Source: Paludibacteraceae bacterium
GTDB lineage: Bacteria > Bacteroidota > Bacteroidia > Bacteroidales > Paludibacteraceae
Length of the DNA stretch: 64,000 bases
Direction: 5' to 3'
NCBI GenBank assembly: GCA_017937025.1
Contig: JAGBEJ010000004.1
Coordinates: forward strand, 62,001-126,000
Positions 55,192 through 64,000 of the stretch are shown one piece after another (position 1 is the stretch's first letter; the number at the start of each line of letters is the position of its first letter). Both the position numbers and the translations under genes were made by a program. The notes under the pieces were generated by a model. The model had not been told where the DNA came from, did no database searches, and saw nothing but the letters and a program-made list of their open reading frames with translations.

Positions 55192-55253
55192 GTAAATTCT
55201 GCTTTATTCACTTCCCTTTTCGTCAGCCAATTACGCCACTTAGACATTTTTCA

Positions 55254-55261
55254 TATCTTTG
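55254..55261 (+). promoter_or_regulatory. Candidate -7 box for the Ig-like lipoprotein
   Basis: TATCTTTG, 47 bases before the ATG. No clean -33. Confidence 0.45.
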
Positions 55262-55308
55262 TAGATTGCATTTTGCAACCACCTTAGTAGAAACAAAGGC
55301 ACTGATTG

Positions 55309-57207
55309 ATGAAATTCAGAAACAGACTCATAGCATTGGCGGGGCTCGCGCTTATGGCAGGATGCGCAAACAGGGGCGGAGGACCACAAGGCGGACCGAA
55401 GGACCTGACGCCGCCTAAAGCTGCAAGCATGACCCCCGAGAACAACGCCACAAACGTAAGCAAAAAGAAGATAGAACTGCAGTTCAATGAATTCGTAGAG
55501 GTGAAAAGCGCACAGCAGAAAGTGATAGTGTCGCCTCCACAGAAGATTCCTGCCACAATACAGGCAAACGGCAAAAAAGTAACTATAGAATTCGCCGATT
55601 CGCTGATACCGAACACGACATACACCATTGACTTCACCGACGCACTGCGCGACCTGAACGAGGGCAATGTGCTGGACGGATTCACATACGCATTCTCCAC
55701 CGGCAATGAGATTGACACAATGCAGATAAGCGGCAGAGTGCTAAACGCAATGGATCTGAATCCGCTGTCTGGAGTGCAAGTCGGCATATACGAGACAAAC
55801 CTGAAAGGAGACTCCACCGGGCCGCTCTACCAGATGCCTCTGCGCATAACAAAAACCGACAGCACAGGACATTTCACCATAAAGAACATAAAGGACGGAA
55901 CGTATGACATATACGCTCTGGAAGACAAGAACTCCGATTACATACTGACAAAAGGCGAATGCTTCGGATTCATAGACAACAGCGTGAAAACCGCCGTTGA
56001 AAGCATTGAGCGACGTGACACCGTAAGAATAGACCTGGCGAAAGCAGACGCCAACTCGAAAAAGAAGAAAAAGAAACTCGCAGAAATACCGGACTCGCTC
56101 CGATACAAGGACACAATAGTGCACTCAATAGTGCAGCACTACACACCCGACGATGTGCTACTGCTCGCTTCCGCCATACCGACAACGCCACAGAAAGTGA
56201 AAAAGACAGAGAGGAAGAACCCTTTCAGAATAGACCTGTACATGCAGAACGAGAACGCGCGCAAACGTCCTGAGGTAAGATGCCTCAACAACATCGACAT
56301 CCTGCAGCGCTACTCCAAGAAGAACGACTCCATAACAATATGGATAAAAGACTCCGTGATGGCTGCCGCTGACACGATAAAACTCGAAGTCAAATACGAA
56401 ACGCTCGATTCATTAGACAAGCCGACAGACAAGACCGACACCATAAAAGCGGTTTTCAGCAAGAAGATGCTGCAAAAACTGAAGAAAGAAAAGCAGACTC
56501 TCGGCTTCGCCAAGATAGAAGACAACGTGCCGTTCTATGCACCATTGAGAGTCGCATTCGACCGTCCTGTCTCAGAAATCGACACTTCAAAAATCAAGTT
56601 GTATTCCGCAGAAGACACGACATGGACACAAGTCCCTCTGACACAGTACGCTGTTACTGAAATCGACTCCACATCAAGCACAAACAGCGGATACTTCGCC
56701 GGATATGAGTACAAAGTCGAGTGGAACGAGGATTTGAAGTACACGATAAAAGTCGATTCCGGCGCGGCATTCGGATTAGGCGGAGTAACCAACAAGGCAC
56801 TCAAGAAAGAATTCAAAATCATTGGAAGCGATAAGTACGCGAACTTAAAAGTAATAACAAAAAATAGCGGCAAAAACCCTGTGATACAACTCCTTAACGA
56901 CAAGGACGAGGTCATAAGAGAAAAGAGCGAAGATGCGAATGGCACGCTATTTGAGCACCTCGCGCAGGGCGACTATTATCTCCGCCTCTACAACGACGAG
57001 AACAATGACGGAGAATGGACCCCTGGAGATTTTAAAGAAAAGAGACACGCAGAAAAAGTATTTTACCTGAACACAAAAGTTCACTTGAGAGCCAATTGGG
57101 ACATAGACCAGGAATGGGACGTGGAAGCAATAAAGCTCGAAAAGCAGAAGCCGGAGACACTCAAAAAAGAGGCGGCCAAGAACAATAGTAAAAAGAAGAA
57201 AAAATAA
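55309..57207 (+). CDS. Lipoprotein with N-terminal SbsA/Ig-like domain
   Basis: 632 residues from the ATG at 55309 (a TTG one codon earlier is less likely). Lipobox LMAGC, followed by a Gly-rich NRGGGPQGGPKDLTPP linker. Residues about 35-130 are a bacterial Ig-like (SbsA-type) domain: PENNATNVSKKKIELQFNEF...TYTIDFTDALRDLNEGN. A carboxypeptidase-regulatory-like fold follows (ISGRVLNAMDLNPLSGVQVG; GHFTIKNIKDGTYDIYALED). The rest is beta-rich with a Lys-rich end (KKEAAKNNSKKKKK). This composition is common in Bacteroidetes outer-membrane lipoproteins of unknown function. The next gene follows directly. Confidence 0.83.
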   Translation: MKFRNRLIALAGLALMAGCANRGGGPQGGPKDLTPPKAASMTPENNATNVSKKKIELQFNEFVEVKSAQQKVIVSPPQKIPATIQANGKKVTIEFADSLIPNTTYTIDFTDALRDLNEGNVLDGFTYAFSTGNEIDTMQISGRVLNAMDLNPLSGVQVGIYETNLKGDSTGPLYQMPLRITKTDSTGHFTIKNIKDGTYDIYALEDKNSDYILTKGECFGFIDNSVKTAVESIERRDTVRIDLAKADANSKKKKKKLAEIPDSLRYKDTIVHSIVQHYTPDDVLLLASAIPTTPQKVKKTERKNPFRIDLYMQNENARKRPEVRCLNNIDILQRYSKKNDSITIWIKDSVMAAADTIKLEVKYETLDSLDKPTDKTDTIKAVFSKKMLQKLKKEKQTLGFAKIEDNVPFYAPLRVAFDRPVSEIDTSKIKLYSAEDTTWTQVPLTQYAVTEIDSTSSTNSGYFAGYEYKVEWNEDLKYTIKVDSGAAFGLGGVTNKALKKEFKIIGSDKYANLKVITKNSGKNPVIQLLNDKDEVIREKSEDANGTLFEHLAQGDYYLRLYNDENNDGEWTPGDFKEKRHAEKVFYLNTKVHLRANWDIDQEWDVEAIKLEKQKPETLKKEAAKNNSKKKKK

Positions 57208-57234
57208 ATGTCAAACCAATTAAAACACGGCATT

Positions 57235-58077
57235 ATGAAAAGGACATTACTCACGATATTAGCATCAGCCGCCATAGCGATGACTTCGGCGGCGCAATCT
57301 ATCCCTTTGAAGATGAACAACACGTCATTCAAAGCCGGCGAGAAAATTGTTTACGACGCATACTTCAACCTCGGGCTGATATGGGTGCACGCCGCAAAAG
57401 TGACATTCACAGTGCAAAACACCGTTTTCCAGAACAAAGAGGCATATAAACTGACTGCCGCAGGAAGCACACTGAACACATTCGCGAAGTTCTACACCGT
57501 GCACGACACTCTCTACAGCTACGCGCAACGCAGCACTCTGATTCCGCTGTACTACAAGCGAATCGCGCATGAGGACTCATACTGGGCAGAGGACATTTTC
57601 GTATTCAACAAGAACACAGAAGACGCCACCAGCGTGAAAACCACATGCCTGCGCCGCAAAAAAGCGCCTGACACAAAGCATCTGGAGCTCAAAGGCGTAG
57701 TTACAGACTTGGTGACAGCCATCTACCGTCTGCGCAACTACGATTTCGAGCACTCCAACCCCGGCAAATACATTCCTTTCAACATCGTATATGACGATGA
57801 CGGAAAGAAGTTCGACCTGAATGTGAAGTACGTCGGCAAGGAGACTGTAACTCTGAAGAACGGCGACAAGTACAGATGCATAAAATTGAAGCCTAAGATG
57901 ATAAAGGGCGGAATCTTCAAGAGCGAGGATGCCGTAACCATCTGGATAACAGACGACAAAAACAGAATTCCTGTGTATATAGAAGCAAAGATAAAGGTCG
58001 GAGCGCTCAAAGCTTATCTGCGTTCTTACCAGGGACTCAGCCATGAGCTGACATCATACGCAGGCAAGGAAAAATAA
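57235..58077 (+). CDS. DUF3108 family exported protein
   Basis: 280 residues. The ATG at 57235 directly precedes a signal peptide (MKRTLLTILASAAIAMTSAA); an ATG at 57208, abutting the previous stop, would add nine residues before it. The DUF3108 signature is visible: FKAGEKIVYDAYFNLGLIWV at the start of the barrel-like domain and YRCIKLKPKMIKGGIFKSED near the end. The fold resembles LolA-like half-barrels, and periplasmic lipid or lipoprotein handling is a guess. Coupled to the Ig-like lipoprotein gene. Confidence 0.82.
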   Translation: MKRTLLTILASAAIAMTSAAQSIPLKMNNTSFKAGEKIVYDAYFNLGLIWVHAAKVTFTVQNTVFQNKEAYKLTAAGSTLNTFAKFYTVHDTLYSYAQRSTLIPLYYKRIAHEDSYWAEDIFVFNKNTEDATSVKTTCLRRKKAPDTKHLELKGVVTDLVTAIYRLRNYDFEHSNPGKYIPFNIVYDDDGKKFDLNVKYVGKETVTLKNGDKYRCIKLKPKMIKGGIFKSEDAVTIWITDDKNRIPVYIEAKIKVGALKAYLRSYQGLSHELTSYAGKEK

Positions 58078-58097
58078 AACGCATTTTATAATCAACG

Positions 58098-58130
58098 ATT
58101 CGCCGGAGCAACCCTCTGGCGAATTTCTTG
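58098..58130 (+). terminator. Terminator after the DUF3108 gene
   Basis: Stem ATTCGCC / GGCGAAT, extended by GGA/TCT-type pairing, with a modest T-rich tail (TTTCTTG). It ends 10 bases before the first acyltransferase ATG. Confidence 0.6.
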
Positions 58131-58139
58131 TGTTTAGAG

Positions 58140-59072
58140 ATGGAAAAAAAGAGAATAGAGTTCATCGATTTAGCAAAAGGATTCTGCATTCTGCTGGTGG
58201 TAGCCCATCACGTTAGCACCGATTATGCAGTCTGCCAAGTGGGGACACTTTTCAGAATGCCGCTGTACTACTTTCTGTCCGGGCTTTTCTTCAAAACATA
58301 CGGATCATTTGCAGATTTCACAATAAAGAAAATCAATCGACTCATAATCCCTATGGTGTTCTTCTACGCCATTGGAAAAGCATTAGGACATCTAAATGTC
58401 CCATATTGGTTTCTACTCAGCCTATTTGAGGTGAACATAATGTCATACTGGCTAATAAAGATAGCAAAGGACAAGACTTGGCTTGTAACGACTCTGTTTT
58501 TCGCAGTCGGCGCGGTCGGCTACACATTAGGACGCATCGACATAAAGGTTCCACTTTATATTGGTCCGTCTTTGACATGTGCGCCATTCTTCATCGTTGG
58601 CTATCTGCTGAGGAAAAAGACCTCTGTACTGTACCCTAACAATTTTGACAAATACTGGATTCTAACGTTTATAGCGTGCATAGCCGTAGTAGTTGTCACA
58701 TTCATGACTAATGGCGACATGGTGTCAATCATCACAAATCGCATACCTTACAACATTGTAGCGTTCTATGTTGCCGCACTATGCGGAATAATGGGCGTTC
58801 TCACTATTGCCAAGAGGATCGGGCACATGCCATACATATCATACATAGGAAGATACAGTATAATCTTGCTCGGTACACACTTTCTCGTAACTGTGCTCAT
58901 AAGAGAGCATGTGGAAAACTATTTCGGGAAAGGCACGTTGGCTAACGATGTAGTTCTATTCCTGCTCTGCGTAGCCATTTGCTCTATATTAATACCAGTC
59001 TTGACAAAATTGCTTCCTTGGTTCACTGCACAAAAGGATCTTATAAAATGGCCACTAAAGAAAAAAGATTGA
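58140..59072 (+). CDS. Acyltransferase family 3 membrane protein, copy 1
   Basis: 310 residues from the ATG at 58140. About ten membrane helices with the acyltransferase-3 start MEKKRIEFIDLAKGFCILLV followed by the conserved His pair AHH. Such proteins (OafA/WecH type) move acetyl or succinyl groups onto surface sugars. A paralogue follows 13 bases after the stop, with almost the same first 61 bases. The place in front of polysaccharide genes (FemAB-like, fucosyltransferase-like, flippase) suggests decoration of a capsule or O-antigen. Confidence 0.85.
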   Translation: MEKKRIEFIDLAKGFCILLVVAHHVSTDYAVCQVGTLFRMPLYYFLSGLFFKTYGSFADFTIKKINRLIIPMVFFYAIGKALGHLNVPYWFLLSLFEVNIMSYWLIKIAKDKTWLVTTLFFAVGAVGYTLGRIDIKVPLYIGPSLTCAPFFIVGYLLRKKTSVLYPNNFDKYWILTFIACIAVVVVTFMTNGDMVSIITNRIPYNIVAFYVAALCGIMGVLTIAKRIGHMPYISYIGRYSIILLGTHFLVTVLIREHVENYFGKGTLANDVVLFLLCVAICSILIPVLTKLLPWFTAQKDLIKWPLKKKD

Positions 59073-59085
59073 CATTAAATTGCTT

Positions 59086-60069
59086 ATGGAAAAGAAGAGA
59101 ATAGAGTTCATCGATTTAGCAAAAGGATTCTGCATTCTGCTGGTGGTGTTTAACCACATACATGAGACCGACCTTATGCTGTGCTCGTCAATATTCAGAA
59201 TGCCGCTCTATTTCTTTCTTTCCGGACTTTTCTTCAAGACTTATTCCGGATTCGGAGAGTTCCTGCTGAAAAAGACGAACCGTTTGATTATCCCATTCCT
59301 CTTCTTCTTTTGCCTTGGCGCCACGCTTTACTTCGTGCTGTGGAGATGGACTCCGAATCTGCGCGGAGGCATAGAGACCGACAATGTCTATTCAAACATC
59401 CCTATCTGGTTTCTCCTTGCATTATTCGAGGTGAACATAATATCATTCCTTCTTATAAAACTGGCGCACGGAAAGACTCTACCCTGCATGATATTATTCG
59501 CGCTTGCAGGAGCCGCCGGATACTTGATTGAATGTTTCAACTATAACATCTACTTCTTTTTTGACACAGCATTGACCAGCGCGCCGTTCTTCTTTGCCGG
59601 ATACATCGTACGCCAAAAGACAAATATGCTGCAACCGAACAAATATGACAAATTCTGGCTGCCTGTCACGATAACATGTTTCAGCATTGTCGCGGCTACT
59701 TATTTATGCTATAAGGAGAAGATAGACCTGCGGGCAAACATTGTGCATTACAACATTTTCGCATTCTACTTTGCGGCACTATGCGGCATCATGGGTATAT
59801 TGACGATAGCCAAGAGGATAGGACGCCTTCCACTGATTTCATACATCGGAAAGTACAGCATTGTATTGCTCGGTGTTCATTTCCTGCTGCTCACCATTTG
59901 CGACATATACTTGACTCCTATAATAGGGAAGCACAACGTACTGAGCGACACAATATTCTTTGTGATAATCGTCGCAGCAAGCACATTGACAATACCTGCT
60001 TTCAAAAAGTTCACGCCAAAGTTCATTGCGCAGGAAGACCTCATAAAAATGCCTCAAAAGAAGGCCTGA
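59086..60069 (+). CDS. Acyltransferase family 3 membrane protein, copy 2
   Basis: 327 residues from the ATG at 59086. Same layout as the gene before it: MEKKRIEFIDLAKGFCILLV, then VFNHIHETD, and similar endings (FxAQxDLIKxPxKK). After the first 20 residues the proteins diverge, although shared patches remain (YFLSGLFFKTY; YIVRQKTNML against LLRKKTSVL; ALCGIMGxLTIAKRIG). A tandem duplication with later divergence. Substrate unknown. Confidence 0.85.
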   Translation: MEKKRIEFIDLAKGFCILLVVFNHIHETDLMLCSSIFRMPLYFFLSGLFFKTYSGFGEFLLKKTNRLIIPFLFFFCLGATLYFVLWRWTPNLRGGIETDNVYSNIPIWFLLALFEVNIISFLLIKLAHGKTLPCMILFALAGAAGYLIECFNYNIYFFFDTALTSAPFFFAGYIVRQKTNMLQPNKYDKFWLPVTITCFSIVAATYLCYKEKIDLRANIVHYNIFAFYFAALCGIMGILTIAKRIGRLPLISYIGKYSIVLLGVHFLLLTICDIYLTPIIGKHNVLSDTIFFVIIVAASTLTIPAFKKFTPKFIAQEDLIKMPQKKA

Positions 60070-60073
60070 TCGC

Positions 60074-60778
60074 TTAACATGTGCATGCCACCGAGGCGAC
60101 GAACAATCTGACATCCTGCGCCTTGGACAATTCCGCACAACACGACGCCATGGTAGCCCCTGTCGTTATTATATCGTCAACCACAAGTACATTCTTGCCG
60201 GCGATTTTGTTAGGAAGGTCGAGCGAGAATATCCCGGCCGAGTTCTCCCACCTTTGCTCGCCGCTCATCGTTGTCTGCGACTCGTTGTATATCTTTCTGA
60301 CAAGAGCATCACGCTCTATCTCCCAACCTGTTATCTCCGAAATGCCACGAGCTATCGCTTCGCATTGGTTATAGCCTCTTTTGCGCAGTTTCTTCTTATG
60401 CAACGGCACTGGCACAATGCAGTCCACGTCGACAAACTTGCCGGATTCGAGCAGCACGCGGCCGAGGTCTCTGCCGAGCATCTCGCCTATGTCCTCACGC
60501 CCATGATATTTGAGTTGATGCACAAGTTTCTGCACGACAGAGTCTTTCTGGAAATAATAGGCACAGACAGCATGCTCAAAATCAAGGTTGCCCTCCAATC
60601 GGTCCTCAAGCAGAATATGCGCAGACTTGGGCGACAGAGGACGCTGCAGATCTGCACGACAGGACATGCACAAGCATCGTTCGGAAGGCGTATCCAAGAG
60701 AATATCACCGCAAACGGGACATGTTCTCGGGTAAAACAAACCGATAAATCCGCGCCAAAGCTTAGAAAGAAGTCGCAT
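60074..60778 (-). CDS. ComF family phosphoribosyltransferase-like protein
   Basis: 234 residues from the ATG at 60778. It has the N-terminal Cys cluster CPVCG...CLCMSC (zinc-binding double-zinc ribbon) and a type I phosphoribosyltransferase domain with the PRPP motif VLVVDDIITTGATM, plus the ComF signature PVPLHKKKLRKRGYNQ. In naturally competent bacteria ComF helps move DNA across the inner membrane; most Bacteroidetes have it whether or not competence is known. It is convergent with the acyltransferase, with 4 bases between. Confidence 0.9.
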   Translation of the reverse strand: MRLLSKLWRGFIGLFYPRTCPVCGDILLDTPSERCLCMSCRADLQRPLSPKSAHILLEDRLEGNLDFEHAVCAYYFQKDSVVQKLVHQLKYHGREDIGEMLGRDLGRVLLESGKFVDVDCIVPVPLHKKKLRKRGYNQCEAIARGISEITGWEIERDALVRKIYNESQTTMSGEQRWENSAGIFSLDLPNKIAGKNVLVVDDIITTGATMASCCAELSKAQDVRLFVASVACTC

Positions 60779-60806
60779 ATTAGTCAATAATATTACCTTA
60801 AGAAGC

Positions 60807-60814
60807 AAAAATAA
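60807..60814 (-). promoter_or_regulatory. Candidate -7 box for comF
   Basis: Minus-strand TATTTTTG, 29 bases before the comF ATG. It faces the divergent box at 60820-60827 only 6 bases away. Confidence 0.42.
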
Positions 60815-60819
60815 AACGT

Positions 60820-60827
60820 ATTTTTGT
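60820..60827 (+). promoter_or_regulatory. Candidate -7 box for the FemAB-like gene
   Basis: TATTTTTG, 29 bases before the ATG, back to back with the comF box, so the two promoters would compete. Confidence 0.42.
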
Positions 60828-60855
60828 AAAAAACACAAATCGGCATAGATTACCA

Positions 60856-61758
60856 ATGCAGATACTGCACCTCAGACATAAGGAAATAGACAAGAAAAAA
60901 TGGGACGAAACTGTGGCTCGCGGATGCAACCTTCCGTACATGCTGTCATGGTGGCTTGACACTGTTTGCCCTAATTGGGAAGCATTGATAGCTGGTGATT
61001 ACGAGCTGATATTTCCTTTGACTGTCAGGAGAATCGGGCCATTGAAAATGATTGAACATCCTGTGCTCACGCAACAGCTCGGACTGATTGCCGCAGACGG
61101 ACACACGCCAACAACCGAGGAAGTTGACACGTTCATAAAAAACATACCATACTGGAGCTACATGCTCTGCCTGAACGAAAGCAACCGCACAACGCACGCC
61201 GACCAAGTCAGACTCAACCTGAAACTGCCGCTCAACCATTCGTACGAGGAAATCAGCAGCCGTTTCTGCAGCAACACCAAGCGAAACATCAAGAAAGCCG
61301 AAACCAGCGAACTAAACGTAACCGAAGCTAGCGCTGACGAATTCCTGAATTTTTACATAACGCACAACTTGCACAACAACGCAAAGCGCGAGACTTTGGA
61401 GGAGCTGCTGGCGGCGGCACAAAGCAACAACGCATGCGAAATCATCTCAGCCAAGAAGAACGGCGAGACTGTAGCCGCAGTGATGTTTCTAAAATTCAAG
61501 AACAGATTAGTATATTTGCTACCGGCAAGCAGCAAAGAAGGGAAAGACAGCAGAGCAATGTTCTTGATAATAAACAATATCATAAAGACGCACTGCAATT
61601 CCGACATGGAACTAGACTTCGAAGGTTCAATGGCAGAAAGCGTCGCCAGATTCTACAAAGGGTTCGGCGCCACAGAACATCACTACTGCAGGATAAGGCG
61701 CATGACGCTGCTACACCACATCAGAAAGATTTTATGCAGAATAAGAGGAAGAAAATAA
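60856..61758 (+). CDS. FemAB/GNAT-like acyltransferase
   Basis: 300 residues. No signal or membrane segment. The pattern resembles the FemAB/BioF2-like GNAT domain: FCSNTKRNIKKAETSELNV in the middle and LDFEGSMAESVARFYKGFGA near the end, the latter typical of proteins with two GNAT folds. These transfer aminoacyl groups from aminoacyl-tRNA or acyl groups from CoA. Position in front of glycan genes suggests modification of a surface polysaccharide or peptidoglycan. A Lys/Arg-rich end (IRKILCRIRGRK) follows. The substrate is not known. Confidence 0.72.
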   Translation: MQILHLRHKEIDKKKWDETVARGCNLPYMLSWWLDTVCPNWEALIAGDYELIFPLTVRRIGPLKMIEHPVLTQQLGLIAADGHTPTTEEVDTFIKNIPYWSYMLCLNESNRTTHADQVRLNLKLPLNHSYEEISSRFCSNTKRNIKKAETSELNVTEASADEFLNFYITHNLHNNAKRETLEELLAAAQSNNACEIISAKKNGETVAAVMFLKFKNRLVYLLPASSKEGKDSRAMFLIINNIIKTHCNSDMELDFEGSMAESVARFYKGFGATEHHYCRIRRMTLLHHIRKILCRIRGRK

Positions 61759-61791
61759 TGTTCACGGCTACAACGAGGTATTAAACACCAA

Positions 61792-62745
61792 ATGAGCAAT
61801 CTGAAAGAAGCCATATTAGGAAAACTGCCAATAAACTGGAGAGACAAACTCGCCACCATGAAGCGCTACAGCATAACCGGGCATTGGGGAGCGAAAGCGC
61901 CTATCGTGTTCTACCTCTGCGACGGCACGACATGGCACGGAGGACTGTGCGACCGGTTCAAAGGCATAGTATCGCTATACGCTCTGTGCAAAGCGCGCAA
62001 ATGGAAATTCCGCATTGACTACACATTCCCATTCAAACTGGAGAAATTCCTTGAGCCTAACTCTTATATCTGGACTGCGGAGAAAGGCGAAAAGTCATAC
62101 AATACCCTGCATGTGAAAATGATGCGTCTGATAGGCGACAACACGACCAAAAGGCTGAACACAGGAAGACGAAAGCAGCTGCACATCTACGCCAACAGGG
62201 ATATAATCGAAAACATAAACAAGGCGTACAACAAGACTTATCAATGGGGGCTGCTGTTCCGCGAACTGTTCAAACCGACCCAAATGCTGCATGACATCAT
62301 AGAGGAGCATAAACAGAAAATAGGCGGAGAATACGTGGCGGCTGCATTCAGGATGCAGAACATATTCGGCGACTTCAAGGAGTATGACTACAAGCCTCTG
62401 GCCAAGGAAGAGCAAGAGAGAATAATCAAGGATTGCATTGAGGCGATAGAAAGCATTATAAAAGAAGAGGAGAAGACTGTCGTCGTGACTTCCGACAGCA
62501 TGACTTTCCTGAAAGAGGCAGCTAAAGTCAAGGGCGTCTATCCTATAATGGGCGCATCATCGCACCCCGACACCAAGGGCAACGGCCTGACCGAGAAGGA
62601 ATACATGAAGTCATTCGTGGACTTCTACATGCTGGCAGGAGCGGAAAAAATCTTCGCGCCAGCGACCGACGAAATGTACAAAAGCGGCTTCCCCGAGACT
62701 GCGGCTAAACTCTACGACATACCATTCGAAAGGCTGTGGCTATAA
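61792..62745 (+). CDS. Fucosyltransferase-like glycosyltransferase (putative)
   Basis: 317 residues, no signal peptide. HGGLCDRFKGIVSLYALC (49-66) resembles the donor-binding start of NodZ/alpha-1,6- and O-fucosyltransferases (HxGxxDR-type), and the end contains DSMTFLKEAA and GAEKIFAPATDEMYKSGFP, like the C-terminal half of that fold. The family call is by resemblance. It ends 10 bases past the start of the flippase gene, so the two are translationally coupled within a polysaccharide cluster. Confidence 0.6.
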   Translation: MSNLKEAILGKLPINWRDKLATMKRYSITGHWGAKAPIVFYLCDGTTWHGGLCDRFKGIVSLYALCKARKWKFRIDYTFPFKLEKFLEPNSYIWTAEKGEKSYNTLHVKMMRLIGDNTTKRLNTGRRKQLHIYANRDIIENINKAYNKTYQWGLLFRELFKPTQMLHDIIEEHKQKIGGEYVAAAFRMQNIFGDFKEYDYKPLAKEEQERIIKDCIEAIESIIKEEEKTVVVTSDSMTFLKEAAKVKGVYPIMGASSHPDTKGNGLTEKEYMKSFVDFYMLAGAEKIFAPATDEMYKSGFPETAAKLYDIPFERLWL

Positions 62746-64000
62746 TCGACAACATAACGAGCATATACCATTCGCTGAAGAGCAGAAGCATCCTTCAGAA
62801 CTACACATGGATGACCATCCTCAACATAGTCAGCCCGCTCATCGGCGTCATTCTCTATCCGTTCGTCATACGCAAGACCGGCTCCGACTCATACGGACTG
62901 TTCGTGTTCGCGCAGTCCGTAATACAGTACGCAGTGCAGCTTGTGTCGTTCGGATTCGATGTGCCTGCCGCCAAAACCATAGCGCAGAACAAGACGGACA
63001 AGGCGCTGCAGAGCAAGCTCGTGACACATGTGCTCGCCATGAAAACCATGCTGAGCCTTATTGCCATAACCGCATTCCTGCCGTTTGTATTCACATTGCC
63101 AATCCTCTCCGACAACAAGCCCATCTTCCTGTGGTCCGTAACGCTTATTGTCGCCGAGCTATTCAATCTGCAGTTTTTCTTTCAGGGCATAGGCAAGATG
63201 AGAGTGATGTCCATAATGTCGCTCGTGTTTAGAATCATGATGATTCCTGCCGTATTCCTGTTCATAGACGGCCCGGAGGACAATGTGACCTACATGATAA
63301 TAACCGGCGTAACTCTTTCCGCAGGACCAATCTGCAACTTCTTATGGATGATATGGAAAGAAGGCATATCGCTTACGCCGCTCAATATTCCGTATGCCAA
63401 AGGGCTCATTAGAGAGGCCCTGCCATTCCTTTGCACATACTTCTTCGGGCAGCTCAAGACAAGCACACTGACCGTGCTTATCGGCGTTTTCATAAGCATG
63501 AGCGATGTGGCCATCTTCGACCTCGGAAACAAGATTGTCAACATCTTCAGAAACTTCACCACAAGCATCAACATAACTCTGTTTCCCGAAGTCGTCAGCA
63601 ATGCAAACCGCAACAGCATCAAGCGGATTATACATTACGAGACCATCATCTCACTCATTGTCATGGGAATAATCTTGATATTCGGATATCCTATGGTGCT
63701 GATTCTCGGAGGGCATTCGATGACAATGGCATACCCCGTGGCGATAATTCTAAGCTTCAACATCTACGCTTACCTGATAACAGGAGCCTACCTCAACTTC
63801 GTATTCGTGCCGTCAAACAAATACTACTTCGTGACCATAGAGCAGATTATAGCCTGCGTATCGTGCCTATCTTTGTTCCTATTGTTCGCCACGCTGTTCA
63901 ATGCGATTGCGCCTGAATACATCGTGCTGTCGGTAGCGCTGGGCATGGCGGCGTCATCGGCTTTGGAACTTGTATTCTGCCGATATGCCGACAAGAAATG
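62736..64000 (+). CDS. Wzx-like oligosaccharide flippase, truncated by the window end
   Basis: Open from a GTG at 62736 to the window end (421 codons plus 2 bases), no stop. The GTG overlaps the last bases of the preceding gene; an internal ATG at 62811 would remove a typical opening (LKSRSILQNYTWMTILNIVS). Many membrane helices follow the MOP pattern PLIGVILYPFVIRKTG and SYGLFVFAQSV, then helical pairs up to the end (SALELVFCRYADKK). It would flip lipid-linked repeat units for O-antigen or capsule. It was found by translating the end of the window by hand. Confidence 0.85.
   Translation, partial: MAIIDNITSIYHSLKSRSILQNYTWMTILNIVSPLIGVILYPFVIRKTGSDSYGLFVFAQSVIQYAVQLVSFGFDVPAAKTIAQNKTDKALQSKLVTHVLAMKTMLSLIAITAFLPFVFTLPILSDNKPIFLWSVTLIVAELFNLQFFFQGIGKMRVMSIMSLVFRIMMIPAVFLFIDGPEDNVTYMIITGVTLSAGPICNFLWMIWKEGISLTPLNIPYAKGLIREALPFLCTYFFGQLKTSTLTVLIGVFISMSDVAIFDLGNKIVNIFRNFTTSINITLFPEVVSNANRNSIKRIIHYETIISLIVMGIILIFGYPMVLILGGHSMTMAYPVAIILSFNIYAYLITGAYLNFVFVPSNKYYFVTIEQIIACVSCLSLFLLFATLFNAIAPEYIVLSVALGMAASSALELVFCRYADKK

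Overview
The window reads as chromosomal DNA of a Bacteroidales bacterium (Prevotella/Muribaculum/Bacteroides-like; genus not resolved). The evidence is gene content (GT9 heptosyltransferase next to a DUF4254 protein, TPR protein next to dut, sirtuin, aroB, many lipoproteins), start codons mostly without Shine-Dalgarno sequences, and repeated promoter cores of the Bacteroidetes type (TTTG, about 20 bp, TAnnTTTG). No rRNA, tRNA, IS element or CRISPR array was seen.

Layout. 1-4.1 kb (minus): sirtuin, aroB, dut, TPR protein and the start of a lipoprotein. 4.2-6.3 kb: two exported proteins and a structured non-coding element. 6.3-10.8 kb (minus): a complete tripartite MacB-type efflux operon (TolC, MacA-like adaptor, ATPase, permease). 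10.9-14.0 kb: NlpC/P60-LysM hydrolase, unknown conserved protein, polyprenyl synthase. 14.3-15.7 kb: a small secreted protein and a decayed gene remnant. 15.7-18.1 kb (minus): nitrogen operon glnK-amtB-outer-membrane barrel. 18.5-24.7 kb: small acidic protein, rnr, gyrB and a GH16-like protein without catalytic residues. 25-31.5 kb (minus): pyrE, SRPBCC protein, argH, flippase, alcohol dehydrogenase, S41 protease.

Two AT-rich defence insertions interrupt this housekeeping backbone. Island 1 (31.7-35.9 kb, between pyrE and ald) holds a restriction enzyme, a YhdJ-like adenine methyltransferase and an ABC-ATPase whose C-terminus keeps the R-x3-E...H triad of PrrC/RloC anticodon nucleases. Island 2 (about 39.0-44.4 kb, after the aroK/HhH locus) holds an EcoRII-type endonuclease with its Dcm-type methyltransferase, a truncated second cytosine methyltransferase, and a 771-residue membrane-anchored protein of no recognised family. 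The last is the best candidate for something undescribed.

44.5-50.3 kb (plus): lipoprotein, hisIE, an FtsE-like ATPase with a long acidic tail, pnp and an EamA transporter. 50.3-55.1 kb (minus): DUF4254, heptosyltransferase, thiL, rpiB and a Sel1-repeat protein. 55.3-58.1 kb (plus): two envelope proteins. 58.1-64.0 kb: mainly surface-polysaccharide genes (two tandem acyltransferases, a FemAB/GNAT-like transferase, a fucosyltransferase-like enzyme and a Wzx-type flippase cut by the window end), with comF on the opposite strand.
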